Below are positions 1-7,790 of a stretch of 41,140 bases of DNA, piece by piece (position 1 is the first letter of the stretch; each line of letters opens with the position of its first letter). The notes beneath the pieces were generated by a model. It was given only the letters and a program-made list of their open reading frames with translations, did not search any database and had not been told where the DNA came from. A program made the translations under genes and the position numbers. Location: the NCBI GenBank assembly GCA_049515555.1, contig JBEKTY010000061.1, positions 1 to 41,140 of the forward strand. Direction: 5' to 3'. The DNA comes from JBEKTY01 sp049515555 (GTDB taxonomy: Bacteria > Planctomycetota > Planctomycetia > Pirellulales > Thermoguttaceae).

Positions 1-250
1 GGCGGAGTCGGCCCGCTGGGCGCAGGCGTACTGTTATCGGGCGGCGACGGCGGAGTCGGTCCGCTGGGCGCAGGCGTGCTGTTATCGGGCGGCGACGGCG
101 GAGTCGGTCCGCTGGGCGCAGGCGTGCTGTTATCGGGCGGCGACGGCGGAGTCGGTCCGCTGGGCGCGGGCGTGCTGTTATCGGGCGGCGACGGCGGAGT
201 CGGCCCGCTGGGCGGCGACGGCGGAGTTGGCCCAGAGGGTGCGGGCGTGC
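1..250. repeat. 48-bp tandem repeat array
   Basis: Units start near 1, 49, 97 and 145 with an exact 48-bp period. A shortened unit and a degenerate copy follow at about 193-250. Units differ by single bases (for example gtactgtta versus gtgctgtta). The array encodes the 16-residue Pro/Ser repeat of the minus-strand gene and continues past the left edge, so its copy number is unknown. Confidence 0.9.
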
Positions 251-1184
251 TGTTATCAGGACCCGTTACGGTAACCGACGGTGCGCTGCCCGCGACCGTT
301 ACATTGGGCCCCGCATCCCCGGTGACAACCACGTTGGGACCGGCCGCGGCCCCGACGACCGTAGTGCTGCCGGTCCCGCCTTGCTGGTTGACGACCACGG
401 TATCGGGAGTTCCGCCGCCGGCGACGACCACGTTGGCGCCGCCGCTGGCCACGCCGGTGCCGGCGACGACCACGTTAGTGCCGCCGCCCACCACACCGGT
501 GCCGCCGCCGACCACGGTGGTGCCGCCGCCCACATGAATAACCTTCGTGGTGCCGCCTACGACCACGTGGTCGGTGCCGCCCACGACGACCTGCCTTGGT
601 GCGTCGACGATCACGTGGTTGGGCTGGGCGACGACCACGTGGTCGCGGTTGTCGACGACCACGCGGTCGGGCACTACGACGCGGTCGGGTACTACGACCC
701 GGTCGGGGACGTAGACCCTGGCCGTTCGATCGACGACCCGCGGGACCGTTACCACCGGATTGACGCGGCTGGCCACCAGCAGGGAGGCGAAGAGGGGTTC
801 GCGATGGCCGTTGCCGTCCAGATAAAGACCGACGAGGCTGCCCCAGCGGCCTTCAAAGACGACCAACGACCGCTCGTCGTTCCAGCCCCAGAGCTCGCCG
901 ATCTCCTCGCCGTGCGCGTCGACCACGCGGAACTTGTGTTTCTTTTCCGCGTCCAGGGGCGTGCGGAAATGGACGGCGATGTGCAGGTACTTTTGCGGGC
1001 CGGCCTCTGCCGCCGCGGCGGGGCCGGGCCGGGCCACGTCGTGCCGGCTCACGTCGACCGCCAGATTGTCAATGTGCCAGGGCGGCGGCTCCAGGACCGC
1101 CCCCTTCAGCCCGGCGGCCAGCACCAACACCGCGCCCAACGCCAACCACGCCGCACCGGCCGGTAACCATCGACTGCCTCTCAT
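1..1184 (-). CDS. Secreted or anchored repeat protein, 3' end cut by the window
   Basis: An uninterrupted minus-strand frame of 394 codons runs from ATG 1184 off the left edge, so the C-terminus is missing. AGGAGG lies 7 bases upstream of the start. Residues ~6-30 form a hydrophobic signal or anchor segment. A compact region to about residue 130 follows (including GELWGWNDERS). Then come short Val-rich repeats such as VVVPDRV, and Gly/Thr/Val repeats such as VVGGGT and NVVVAG, which could form a beta-solenoid. The last part is a 16-residue Pro/Ser/Thr repeat, PSGPTPPSPPDNSTPA, encoded by a 48-bp tandem array. The Pro-rich stretch would suit a wall-spanning stalk or linker. I recognise no family and assign no function. 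The opposite strand of the array is also open, but it has no start context and no sensible protein. Confidence 0.75.
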   Translation of the reverse strand, partial: MRGSRWLPAGAAWLALGAVLVLAAGLKGAVLEPPPWHIDNLAVDVSRHDVARPGPAAAAEAGPQKYLHIAVHFRTPLDAEKKHKFRVVDAHGEEIGELWGWNDERSLVVFEGRWGSLVGLYLDGNGHREPLFASLLVASRVNPVVTVPRVVDRTARVYVPDRVVVPDRVVVPDRVVVDNRDHVVVAQPNHVIVDAPRQVVVGGTDHVVVGGTTKVIHVGGGTTVVGGGTGVVGGGTNVVVAGTGVASGGANVVVAGGGTPDTVVVNQQGGTGSTTVVGAAAGPNVVVTGDAGPNVTVAGSAPSVTVTGPDNSTPAPSGPTPPSPPSGPTPPSPPDNSTPAPSGPTPPSPPDNSTPAPSGPTPPSPPDNSTPAPSGPTPPSPPDNSTPAPSGPTP

Positions 1185-1572
1185 CGACCCGCCTCCTATT
1201 CGCGTAATTGCCGACACATCTACCCATAACACAAGTCGAGCCTTCCGGCAATCAACCGGGCAAGGCACGCGCCGCCCACCCGTTGGGGTGCCAGCACTAC
1301 CAATTCGCACGGATTCCCCCTCCTGGGATCGAGATTTGGGCCGAAAAGTATTCCCGCCGCCGGCCGGGAGGGAGAAGGATCAAGGACAGGGATGAAGGAT
1401 GAAGGCGGAAATAGCCGGTGGCTAAGGAACCGCGAAAGAATAACTCGAGCAAATTCCAGCGCGGGTGGCACGTCCCTGAGCACAGCGAAGGGCGTGGCTC
1501 GCAGCCCCCGCCACGCTCTTCGTCCCTCAGGGCGTGCCACCCTAATTGGTCAACTTGTTTCTTCGCGGTTCG
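1185..1572. other. Gene-free gap with one palindromic repeat
   Basis: This gap lies between two minus-strand genes. Bases 1192-1196 are the ribosome binding site of the leftward gene. The only structure I see is the palindrome at 1463-1542. No small gene is supported. Confidence 0.6.
1463..1542. repeat. 80-bp palindromic element (gggtggcac type)
   Basis: Arms gggtggcacgtccctgag and ctcagggcgtgccaccc are inverted around an imperfectly paired centre that also pairs (gggcgtgg with ccacgctc). It lies just downstream of the lipoprotein gene and could fold as a transcript-end hairpin, but no T-run follows. Confidence 0.75.
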
Positions 1573-2772
1573 CTACTCAGGCCGCTCGGGCGACCAGACG
1601 GGCCGGCGATTCTCCGGCCCCGTGGCGCCGGCATCTTGCCAGCGCGTGCCGGGGGCATTGACGTCGGCACCACTGCCGCCGGTGCGGATCGGATCGGGCT
1701 GCGGCCCGATCTGCTGCGGCTCGAGCACCGCCGGTGGCGCGGCGCCCCGCCACGAGCCGGCCCTGGCGGTCCGCGCCTCCATCATCGCCTGTCCCGCTTC
1801 CGCCAGTGGGCGCGGCGGGGAGTCATCCGGCTGCCCCACTGCCGCCGGGCTTGCGGCCATGCCCGACCCCGAACCATGAACCATGAGCCCTTCGCCCTGG
1901 GCGGGCAGCCAATGCGCCGACCGATCGCCCGGCGGGGCAATCTGGATCGGCCGCTCGACCTGAAGTTTCCGCCCGTCGCGGGTCGTGTAGCGCACCCCCA
2001 ACGTCAGTTTGTCGTGCGCCGGAGGACCGGCGCGCCACGGCAGCTCGAGGTAGATTCCCCGGTCCGGGCCGCCGCGGATCATCTCGGCGGTCTGGGCGGC
2101 GGAGAAGTCCCAGCGGGCTATTCGGGCCGCGTCGCCCGCCAACGCCGGATCGAGCACTACCACGGTTACCTTGCCCGGCGCGTCGAGAATGTTTCCCGCC
2201 AAATCCCGGGGCTCGACGACCGCCAGCAGCCCGCCGCCGGCCGACCGCTCGTCGCCAATGGTGGCCCCGCTGAGCGCGGGGTTGAGCGAGATCTGCGCCA
2301 CCCGGCTGTTGTCGACGGGCGTCAGCGGCAGGCCGATCGTACGGACCGTCCCCGGCTGGTTCCAGGTCGAGTTGTCGGGGGCGTGCGACGGGGGTGGGCC
2401 CGCTCCCGGCGCCGGCCCGGACCGGCCCGGTGCTTGGAGCCGGCCGGGGCCCTCGCCTTCAGGCAAGGCCTCGCCCGTTTCGACCTTCAGCGACGGAAGG
2501 AGATTGTTGTTCTCCGGCGTAGAGTGTTTGGGCCCCAGTTCCGGACCGGCTTCCGAGGCCGGCGCGGCCCGCTCGGCCGCCGCCTGCGGCTTGGCACACC
2601 GATCGACCTCCGGCAGCGACTCTTTGAGGTCTTGATTCTCGGCCCGCAGGCGATAGATCTGGTCCTCCAGCAGCCGGTTGTCTCGCTCAAGCCGTGCGAT
2701 CTCCGGATTAGTCCGGCAGCCGGCCAGGGCCAGCAGGGCCCCGCCCAGGGCGGCAATTCGCCAGGTTCTCAT
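1573..2772 (-). CDS. Coiled-coil lipoprotein of unknown function
   Basis: The protein has 399 residues. The start is at MRTWRIAALGG because this gives a classical lipoprotein signal ending in the lipobox LAGC; in-frame codons further upstream fall in a palindromic repeat. After the lipidated Cys, residues ~25-55 form a heptad-like coiled coil (EIARLERDNRLLEDQIYRL). A Pro/Gly/Ser-rich linker follows to about 160. Then comes a folded region (~165-300) with beta-rich segments such as KVTVVVLDPALAG and LTLGVRYTTRDGRKLQ. The tail is Pro/Ala/Gly-rich and probably disordered. Similar coiled-coil lipoproteins are frequent in Planctomycetota, but I cannot name a family. It lies downstream of clpP, separated by a repeat, so co-transcription is uncertain. 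Confidence 0.75.
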   Translation of the reverse strand: MRTWRIAALGGALLALAGCRTNPEIARLERDNRLLEDQIYRLRAENQDLKESLPEVDRCAKPQAAAERAAPASEAGPELGPKHSTPENNNLLPSLKVETGEALPEGEGPGRLQAPGRSGPAPGAGPPPSHAPDNSTWNQPGTVRTIGLPLTPVDNSRVAQISLNPALSGATIGDERSAGGGLLAVVEPRDLAGNILDAPGKVTVVVLDPALAGDAARIARWDFSAAQTAEMIRGGPDRGIYLELPWRAGPPAHDKLTLGVRYTTRDGRKLQVERPIQIAPPGDRSAHWLPAQGEGLMVHGSGSGMAASPAAVGQPDDSPPRPLAEAGQAMMEARTARAGSWRGAAPPAVLEPQQIGPQPDPIRTGGSGADVNAPGTRWQDAGATGPENRRPVWSPERPE

Positions 2773-2826
2773 GATGGCCTCGCGCGTAAATGGTTCCTTC
2801 CGTGGAATCGCGCCACTCGAATCGTA

Positions 2827-2922
2827 TGCGGCACACTCCGTGTGCCGTTGGCGAATGCGGCACATTGAGTGTGCCGGATAAGTTGTTCAAAGTGCGGCAC
2901 ACGGAGTGTGCCGGGTACATTA
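2827..2922. repeat. REP cluster, CGGCACAC family (copy a)
   Basis: Three half-units of the palindrome cggcacactccgtgtgccg lie between the second clpP and the lipoprotein gene. The middle unit is degenerate (cggcacattgagtgtgccg). The same family recurs at 16249, 17362, 21778, 22861 and 23581. Confidence 0.85.
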
Positions 2923-3513
2923 CGGTTTCGGTTCCACGTGCTCGATAACCTGGTCGATCAGGCCGTATTCCAGGCTTTCTTCGGCCGACATGAAGCGGTC
3001 GCGATCGGTGTCGCGCTCGATCTTCTCCAGCGGGTGGCCGGTATGCTTGATGAGGATCCGGTTCAGGCGTTCCTTGACCTTGGTGAACTCCTTGGCGTGG
3101 ATCATAATGTCTTCGGCCGAGCCTTCCATGCCGGCCATGGGCTGGTGGATCATAATGCGGGCGTTGGGCAGTGCCCGGCGCTTGGAGGGGGTGCCCGCCG
3201 CCAGCAGCACGGCGGCCATCGAGGCGCACTGCCCCACGCAATAGGTCGCCACGTCGCAGTTGATGAACTGCATCGTGTCGTAAATGGCCAAGCCGGCGCT
3301 GATGCTCCCGCCGGGCGAGTTGATGTACAGGTGCACGTCGGCCTTGGGGTCCTCCGACTGCAGAAACAACAACTGCGCCACGACGGAATTGGCCACGTCG
3401 TCGCTGATCGCCGAGCCGAGGAACACGATGCGGTCGCGCAGCAGGCGGCTGTAGATGTCCATCGCCCGCTCTTCGCGGCCGCTCTTCTCGATGACGTACG
3501 GAACCAGCGACAT
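2920..3513 (-). CDS. clpP: ATP-dependent Clp protease proteolytic subunit (canonical type)
   Basis: A 197-residue serine peptidase that forms the 14-subunit degradation chamber fed by ClpX or ClpA/C in the cytoplasm. The full triad is visible: Ser98 in GQCASMA, His123 in MIHQP and Asp172 in DTDRDRF. The handle region HAKEFTKVKERLNRIL and the oxyanion-loop motif INSPGGS are also present. Length is normal for the family. The start at 3513 follows GAGGAG and begins 5 bases after the stop of the preceding clpP, so the two are an operon and probably translationally coupled. This copy keeps the standard SM after the catalytic Ser side, unlike its partner. Confidence 0.95.
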   Translation of the reverse strand: MSLVPYVIEKSGREERAMDIYSRLLRDRIVFLGSAISDDVANSVVAQLLFLQSEDPKADVHLYINSPGGSISAGLAIYDTMQFINCDVATYCVGQCASMAAVLLAAGTPSKRRALPNARIMIHQPMAGMEGSAEDIMIHAKEFTKVKERLNRILIKHTGHPLEKIERDTDRDRFMSAEESLEYGLIDQVIEHVEPKP

Positions 3514-3518
3514 GCGGC

Positions 3519-4118
3519 TTACTCCTCTTGTTCCTCGGCGCCGACGGCCATCTGCCGGGTCAGAATGTCGTCGACGATGCCATACTTCTTGCCTTCTTCG
3601 GCGTCCATGTAGAAGTCGCGATCGGTGTCCTTGGCGATCCGCTCGATGGGCTGGCCGGTGTGCGTGGCGAGGATCTGGTTCAGCCGATCGCGGGTCCTGA
3701 GGATTTCCTGGGCCTGGATCTCGATGTCCGACACTTGCCCGCCCACCTGCCCGTACGGCTGATGGATCATGATCTTGGCATGCGGCAGGGCGTAGCGCTT
3801 GCCATTGCTGCCGCCGGCCAGGAGCACCGCCCCGCCGCTGGCCGCCAAGCCCACGCAATAGGTGGCCACCTTGCAACTGAGGATCTGCATCGTGTCGTAA
3901 ATGGCCAGCGTGGCGGTGACGCTGCCCCCCGGCGAATTGATGTAAAAATGGATGTCCTTGCGGCGGTTCTCGCTTTGCAGGTACAGCAGCTTCATCACCA
4001 CTTCATTGGCGTTGCCGTCGTGGATCTCACCCTGCAGCAGGATAATCCGGTTCTCCAGGAGCAGATCGCCGAGGGTGAGCTGCCGCTGCCGCTGATATTC
4101 GCGATACGAGGTAGACAT
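3519..4118 (-). CDS. clpP: ATP-dependent Clp protease proteolytic subunit (second paralogue)
   Basis: A 199-residue ClpP paralogue in the middle of tig-clpP-clpP. The triad is retained: Ser94 in GLAASGGAV, His119 in MIHQP and Asp168 in DTDRDFY. The residue after the catalytic Ser is Gly instead of the usual Met. The N-terminus (MSTSYREYQRQRQL) is longer and more polar than in the partner, and the C-terminus is acidic (AVGAEEQEE). The two proteins share the INSPGGS and HTGQP/HTGHP blocks. Tandem unlike ClpPs often form a mixed two-ring particle in which the rings bind chaperone or substrate differently. That arrangement is inferred here. Confidence 0.93.
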   Translation of the reverse strand: MSTSYREYQRQRQLTLGDLLLENRIILLQGEIHDGNANEVVMKLLYLQSENRRKDIHFYINSPGGSVTATLAIYDTMQILSCKVATYCVGLAASGGAVLLAGGSNGKRYALPHAKIMIHQPYGQVGGQVSDIEIQAQEILRTRDRLNQILATHTGQPIERIAKDTDRDFYMDAEEGKKYGIVDDILTRQMAVGAEEQEE

Positions 4119-4153
4119 GGACGGGGATTTCCTGCAACAGCGTTCTTATCAAA

Positions 4154-5695
4154 TCAAATGTGGGGGCGGTGTTCTTCCGGCTTGCCGCCCTGGGCCGGCT
4201 CGGCGCCGCCCGGCTTGGCCTCGGGAATCTCGGAGCGCTCGCCGCCGCCGGCCGACAGTTCCAGGGCCGCCACGTCGCTCTCCTCCATCTCGTAGGGCAC
4301 TTCGCGGAATTGGGCGTGCTCCTGGATCAGGCCGATCACTTTGCGCTCGACGACCTGGTTGCGGAGCACGTCCATGGCCCCGCCCTTTTCCAGCCGCGCC
4401 CGCACGCGGCGGGGCGATTCGTGGCCCTGCTCCGCCAGGAGCCGGATCTCCGCCTCGCAATCCGCCTCGTCCGCCTCGAGCCCCTCCGCCTCGGCGATCC
4501 GCTCGAGAATGAAGTGCTCCTTGAGGGCCCGCGCCGTCGCCAGTCGGCTGTTCTGCCGCAGCACGTTCTCGTGGGCGCGGATCTCTTCCTCGCTGAAGCC
4601 GCTGCTTTGCAAGTCCATGATCGCCCGCTGCAGCTCACGCTGGCTCTGCCGCTTGAGCAGCTCGGCGGGCAACTCCCAGTCGGCCGCCACGACCAGGGCC
4701 GCCGTAATCTGCTCGCGGGCCTGCTGCCGCTGGCGGTACTCCAGGCGCCGCTCGAGCATGTCCTTGATCCCGTCGCGGAGGTCGGCCTCCAGCTCGAAGC
4801 CGCCCAGGTCTTTCAGCAGCTCGGGCGTCAGCTCGGGAATCTCGAGCTGCTTGACCTCCAATACCTCGAAGACGGCCGTCACCTTCTGGCCGCGCAGCGC
4901 CAGGTTGGGGGCGTCGTCGCTGAGCTGCGCCTCCACCTGCCGGCTCTCGCCCGCGCGGACCCCCGCCATCAACGCATCGAAGGCCTCGATCTTGCCGTCG
5001 CGGAAGCTCAGCACCGGCCGCAGGCGGATCACTTCCTCCGTGGCGCTGGACAGCACCTGCTCGCCGTAGCGAAACGCTAAATTCGTGGTAATGTAGTCGC
5101 CCGACTCGGCCGGCCGGTCGACCGGCACGAGCCGGCCGCGATCGCCCAGCACCCGTTTCAGCGCCCGGTCCACGTCCTCCGTGGTGAACTCGCGGACCGG
5201 CTTGTCAATCGGCAGCCCCTTCCACTGCGGAAGCTCGAATTCCGGCCGCACCTCCAGGTTGAACTCGAACGTCAGGCTCCCCTCGTCCGGGATCTCGACG
5301 GCCGCCAGGTCCAAGTCCGGCTCGCTGATGGCCGACAGCTCCTGCTCCTTGTGGATCTGCTCCAGGCTGTCCAACAACAAGGCCCCTTTGACCCGCCCGG
5401 CCACCTCTTTCCGAAAGCGATGCTCGACGAGCTTCCGCGGGGCGTGCCCCGGCCGGAACCCGGGAACCTCCGCCGTGGGCATCAACTCCCCATACTCCTT
5501 GTTCAGGTACCGATCGATGTCCTCGCGCGGGACCGTCACCGTCAGGTGCCGCTCGCAGGCCCCGCGCCGCTCGACCTTCACCTCCAGATTCAGCCTGGGC
5601 TGCTCTTCCTCTTCGGGCCCCTCGACGCTCTGATCCGCGATCGATTCGTACGCTTCCAAAGCTTCGTCGCCGTCCGGTTTCTGGTTGTCAGACAT
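4154..5695 (-). CDS. tig: Trigger factor, ribosome-associated chaperone / prolyl isomerase
   Basis: A 513-residue protein that binds the ribosome exit tunnel and shields nascent chains. An acidic N-terminal extension (residues 1-35) precedes the ribosome-binding domain; its signature VPGFRPGHAPRKLVEHRF is at ~77-94. An FKBP-like PPIase domain occupies ~195-280. A long helical C-terminal chaperone domain (EYRQRQQAREQ and following) runs to about 480, and an acidic/Gly tail ends in PEEHRPHI. It is longer than the typical 430-450 residues because of both tails. It leads the operon, with clpP following after 35 bases, the common tig-clpP order. No strong Shine-Dalgarno lies before the ATG; a tandem 22-bp repeat sits directly there instead. 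Confidence 0.95.
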   Translation of the reverse strand: MSDNQKPDGDEALEAYESIADQSVEGPEEEEQPRLNLEVKVERRGACERHLTVTVPREDIDRYLNKEYGELMPTAEVPGFRPGHAPRKLVEHRFRKEVAGRVKGALLLDSLEQIHKEQELSAISEPDLDLAAVEIPDEGSLTFEFNLEVRPEFELPQWKGLPIDKPVREFTTEDVDRALKRVLGDRGRLVPVDRPAESGDYITTNLAFRYGEQVLSSATEEVIRLRPVLSFRDGKIEAFDALMAGVRAGESRQVEAQLSDDAPNLALRGQKVTAVFEVLEVKQLEIPELTPELLKDLGGFELEADLRDGIKDMLERRLEYRQRQQAREQITAALVVAADWELPAELLKRQSQRELQRAIMDLQSSGFSEEEIRAHENVLRQNSRLATARALKEHFILERIAEAEGLEADEADCEAEIRLLAEQGHESPRRVRARLEKGGAMDVLRNQVVERKVIGLIQEHAQFREVPYEMEESDVAALELSAGGGERSEIPEAKPGGAEPAQGGKPEEHRPHI

Positions 5696-5698
5696 GTC

Positions 5699-5743
5699 TT
5701 ACTTGACCGTTCGCAGTAGTTTTACTTGACCGTTCGCAGTAGT
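5699..5743. repeat. Tandem 22-bp direct repeat in the tig leader
   Basis: ttacttgaccgttcgcagtagt occurs at 5699-5720 and again at 5722-5743, exact and separated by one base. It lies immediately upstream of the tig ATG. It could be an operator or a duplication scar. Confidence 0.9.
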
Positions 5744-5779
5744 GGTGCCGTCCGATCGAGAAAAGCGAAAACACCGAAG

Positions 5780-5852
5780 AGCGGGTGATGGGATTCGAAC
5801 CCACGACAACGACGTTGGCAACGTCGTGCTCTACCAACTGAGCTACACCCGC
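5780..5852 (-). tRNA. tRNA-Gly (anticodon GCC)
   Basis: A complete 73-nt cloverleaf on the minus strand. The acceptor stem GCGGGTG pairs with CACCCGC. The D arm is GCTCAGTTGGTAGAGC. The anticodon stem CGACG/CGTCG encloses the loop TTGCCAA, giving anticodon GCC. The T arm is GTGGG-TTCGAAT-CCCAT. The discriminator base is U, as expected for glycine tRNAs. CCA is not encoded. The 82-bp palindromic element at 5863 lies just upstream on the tRNA strand. Confidence 0.97.
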
Positions 5853-5862
5853 CCGGAGCAAT

Positions 5863-5946
5863 CTTATATTCTGCACGGTTTGAAGTGATGCGAACAGTAA
5901 CAATAGGGAAAGGTTCGTATCACTCCTGGCCGCTCGCACTATAAAG
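5863..5946. repeat. ~82-bp dispersed palindromic element, copy A
   Basis: It begins cttatattctgcacggtttg and ends ggccgctcgcactataaag. An inner inverted pair gtgatgcgaac / gttcgtatcac surrounds an A-rich centre. Copies B (6341) and C (27640, opposite orientation) share the same order of blocks. Confidence 0.8.
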
Positions 5947-6120
5947 TCATCTTCGCGGCCATGGGCCCGGCCGTGCCGGCAAGTTTGGGAATTATAGGCC
6001 GAACAGGGCTGCGTTCAAGGGCAATTGGCCCTGGACCCTAACGCCGGGCCTCGCACGGTACCCGTGCAACAAGTCTCAGTCCCCTCTACAGATGGGTTCT
6101 TGCAAATTGCGGATTGGTCG

Positions 6121-6240
6121 CTCCCCTCTCCCTCCGGGAGATGGTTAGGGTGAGTGGAACCGGGTGAGGACCCTGCCTTTCCAGTTTTCGTGACCAACGC
6201 GGACTCCGTCACCCTTACCCTCCCATAGATGGGGGTGGCG
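6121..6240. repeat. ~120-bp MITE-like inverted-repeat element, copy 1
   Basis: The left end ctcccctctccctccgggag and right-end gggagggtaagggtga (reverse strand) are inverted, with a core containing ccagttttcgtgacc. In reverse orientation it aligns along its length with the element at 19591-19713, including the core cacgaaaactgga. This copy is degenerate. It lies in a gene-free stretch between tRNA-Gly and the FHA gene. Confidence 0.75.
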
Positions 6241-6340
6241 CGCAAAACCGGTCCTCTAGAAAACACGACGTCTCACCCGGGTTATTAGAACCGCCCATCG
6301 CCCCCCCGTCAACACCCCCGCTGTGTTTCCAACGAAGCGT

Positions 6341-6421
6341 CTTATACTCCGCACGGTTTGAACTGATCCGAACCGTGAAAATAGAGGGGCGCGTATCATT
6401 TCTGGCCGCTGGCAGTATAAC
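6341..6421. repeat. ~82-bp dispersed palindromic element, copy B
   Basis: Blocks cttatactccgcacggtttg, tgatccgaaccgt, aatag and atcatttctggccgct are shared with copies A and C. It ends about 50 bases before the FHA protein start, so it probably lies in or next to that gene's promoter region. Confidence 0.8.
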
Positions 6422-6472
6422 TTCTCCGTAGTCTGAGTTATGATAAACTTCGGCCTGGAGTTCGGGGGACCC

Positions 6473-7348
6473 ATGGAAGCGAAGCTCGTTGTCGTGGGCG
6501 GCAAGACCAGCAAGCGCATCGTCCCGCTGACGCTGCCCACCGTGCTCGGTCGCAGTCGGGAAGCCGACCTGACCGTTGCGCACCCCCTGATCAGCCGCCG
6601 GCACTGCCGGATTTTCGAGCACCGCGGTTTAATCCTGGTCCGCGACCTGGGGTCGCTGAACGGGACCAGGGTTGCCGGGCGCCGCATCGAGCAGGCCCCG
6701 CTGCTGCCCGACGGTGAATTCACCATCGGCCCGCTGACGTTCCGGGTGCTGTATCAGTATGACGGGGACCCCGATTCGGTTCCCGCCACGAAGTTTGTAG
6801 ACGAGGAAGGAGCTGTCCCGGCGACGGAGGAGCCGATCGAAGAGGCCGTACCGTACGAGGAGTCGATCGAAGAGGCCGTGCCATTCGAGGAGGCAGACGC
6901 CGAGGCGGCCGAGGAGCCAGAGTTCAAGGCCACCGAGACCCAGCCCGCCAACTCACCCGGCAATCGCCAACCAAACGAACCGGCGGCACACCCTGCCGCC
7001 ACCGCAGCGGCCGGTCCGTGGAGCGATCCGGTCGATGCCTCCGAGGACCAGTGGGCCGCGTTTCAGCAAGAGTATCAGCAGATTCTGTCGCCCGAGCCGC
7101 GAGCTATCGCCGACCCCGGAGCGGCTGTGCCGCCGAAAGCGGCGGCCCGGCCGGAGTCGCCGCCCGAGCAGGCCCCGCACGCCGAAGAACCGGCCGTCGC
7201 CGAGGAGCCGGCCGGCTCAGCCGCAGACCAAAGACGGGCCGCCGCTCAGAGACCGGCCAAGCCCGCCGCGAACAAGAAACACTCAGAACCCGCCCCCAAA
7301 CCAGCCGGCGAAGACGATTTTGAAGATTTCCTGGGCGGCTTGCAGTAG
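6473..7348 (+). CDS. FHA-domain protein with acidic low-complexity tail
   Basis: A 291-residue protein, starting at MEAKLVVVGG; an in-frame ATG at 6440 is possible but has no ribosome binding site. Residues ~5-100 are a forkhead-associated domain that binds phosphothreonine peptides. The signature residues are present in order: LGRS, SRRHC and GSLNGT. The rest is probably disordered: repeated acidic segments (EEPIEEAVPYEESIEEAVPF), then an Ala/Pro/Glu-rich region to the end EDDFEDFLGGLQ. A lone FHA domain with such a tail suggests a phospho-dependent scaffold linked to Ser/Thr kinase signalling, which is rich in Planctomycetota. No kinase is adjacent, so the partner is unknown. Confidence 0.88.
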   Translation: MEAKLVVVGGKTSKRIVPLTLPTVLGRSREADLTVAHPLISRRHCRIFEHRGLILVRDLGSLNGTRVAGRRIEQAPLLPDGEFTIGPLTFRVLYQYDGDPDSVPATKFVDEEGAVPATEEPIEEAVPYEESIEEAVPFEEADAEAAEEPEFKATETQPANSPGNRQPNEPAAHPAATAAAGPWSDPVDASEDQWAAFQQEYQQILSPEPRAIADPGAAVPPKAAARPESPPEQAPHAEEPAVAEEPAGSAADQRRAAAQRPAKPAANKKHSEPAPKPAGEDDFEDFLGGLQ

Positions 7349-7759
7349 GAGTTAGAAGTTAGGAGTTAGAAGTCAGGAGCCAGAAGCCAGAAGCCAGAAG
7401 TCAGAAGGCGGTCGACGCAGACCCGGCGAGGTCGTTTCAGGATTTGCAGTTGTTTGGCAGAAGGCTCATGCGTTCGTATCGGCCATTCTGACTCCTGACT
7501 TCTGTCTCCTGTCTTCTTTCCTCTGTTTCCCTGAGCCACCGGGGCGGCGCTGCGCGCCGCCCCGGCGCTCAGAATAGAAGTTCCATCGTGAAGCACCTGC
7601 CGGAGCGGACGACCCAGTACCGCTGGCCCGGCAAGTTGATCGCTTCGACCCAAGGAGGGGAGGGCGGCGCCGAATTCCCGCAAACCCGGCGCCAACGACG
7701 GAACTTCTTCAATGGTTCGTTACGCGGTTCTCCGTTGCGGATATCTTTTTTATATTTCG
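7349..7759. other. Gene-free convergent gap with low-complexity repeats
   Basis: The gap separates the convergent FHA and murF genes. Bases 7350-7410 are near-tandem agaagtcaggagcc units. Bases ~7480-7520 carry the inverted counterpart (ctgactcctgacttctgtc), so the two could pair. A 27-bp near copy of the murF 3' end lies at 7724-7750. I see no supported gene. Confidence 0.6.
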
Positions 7760-7790
7760 TCAGGCAGTTCTGCGTTGCGGATACCTTTTT
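7724..7790. repeat. 27-bp near-duplicate of the murF 3' end
   Basis: Bases 7764-7790 (the last murF codons) recur at 7724-7750 with 24 of 27 matches; both contain cgttgcggata followed by a T-run. The second copy lies just past the murF stop. Confidence 0.75.

Noticed and set aside
1..250. Possible CRISPR array
   Set aside because: Units are directly contiguous with no unique spacers, and they encode protein repeats.
76..537. Long open plus-strand frame through the 48-bp array
   Set aside because: The minus strand has a continuous frame with signal segment, ribosome binding site and sensible repeats; the plus frame is its mirror and has no start context.
7569..7709. Short minus-strand frame ending RYWVVRSGRCFTMELLF downstream of murF
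   Set aside because: It looks protein-like, but no start codon with a ribosome binding site is visible and its upstream part is the duplicated murF end; not supported as a gene.
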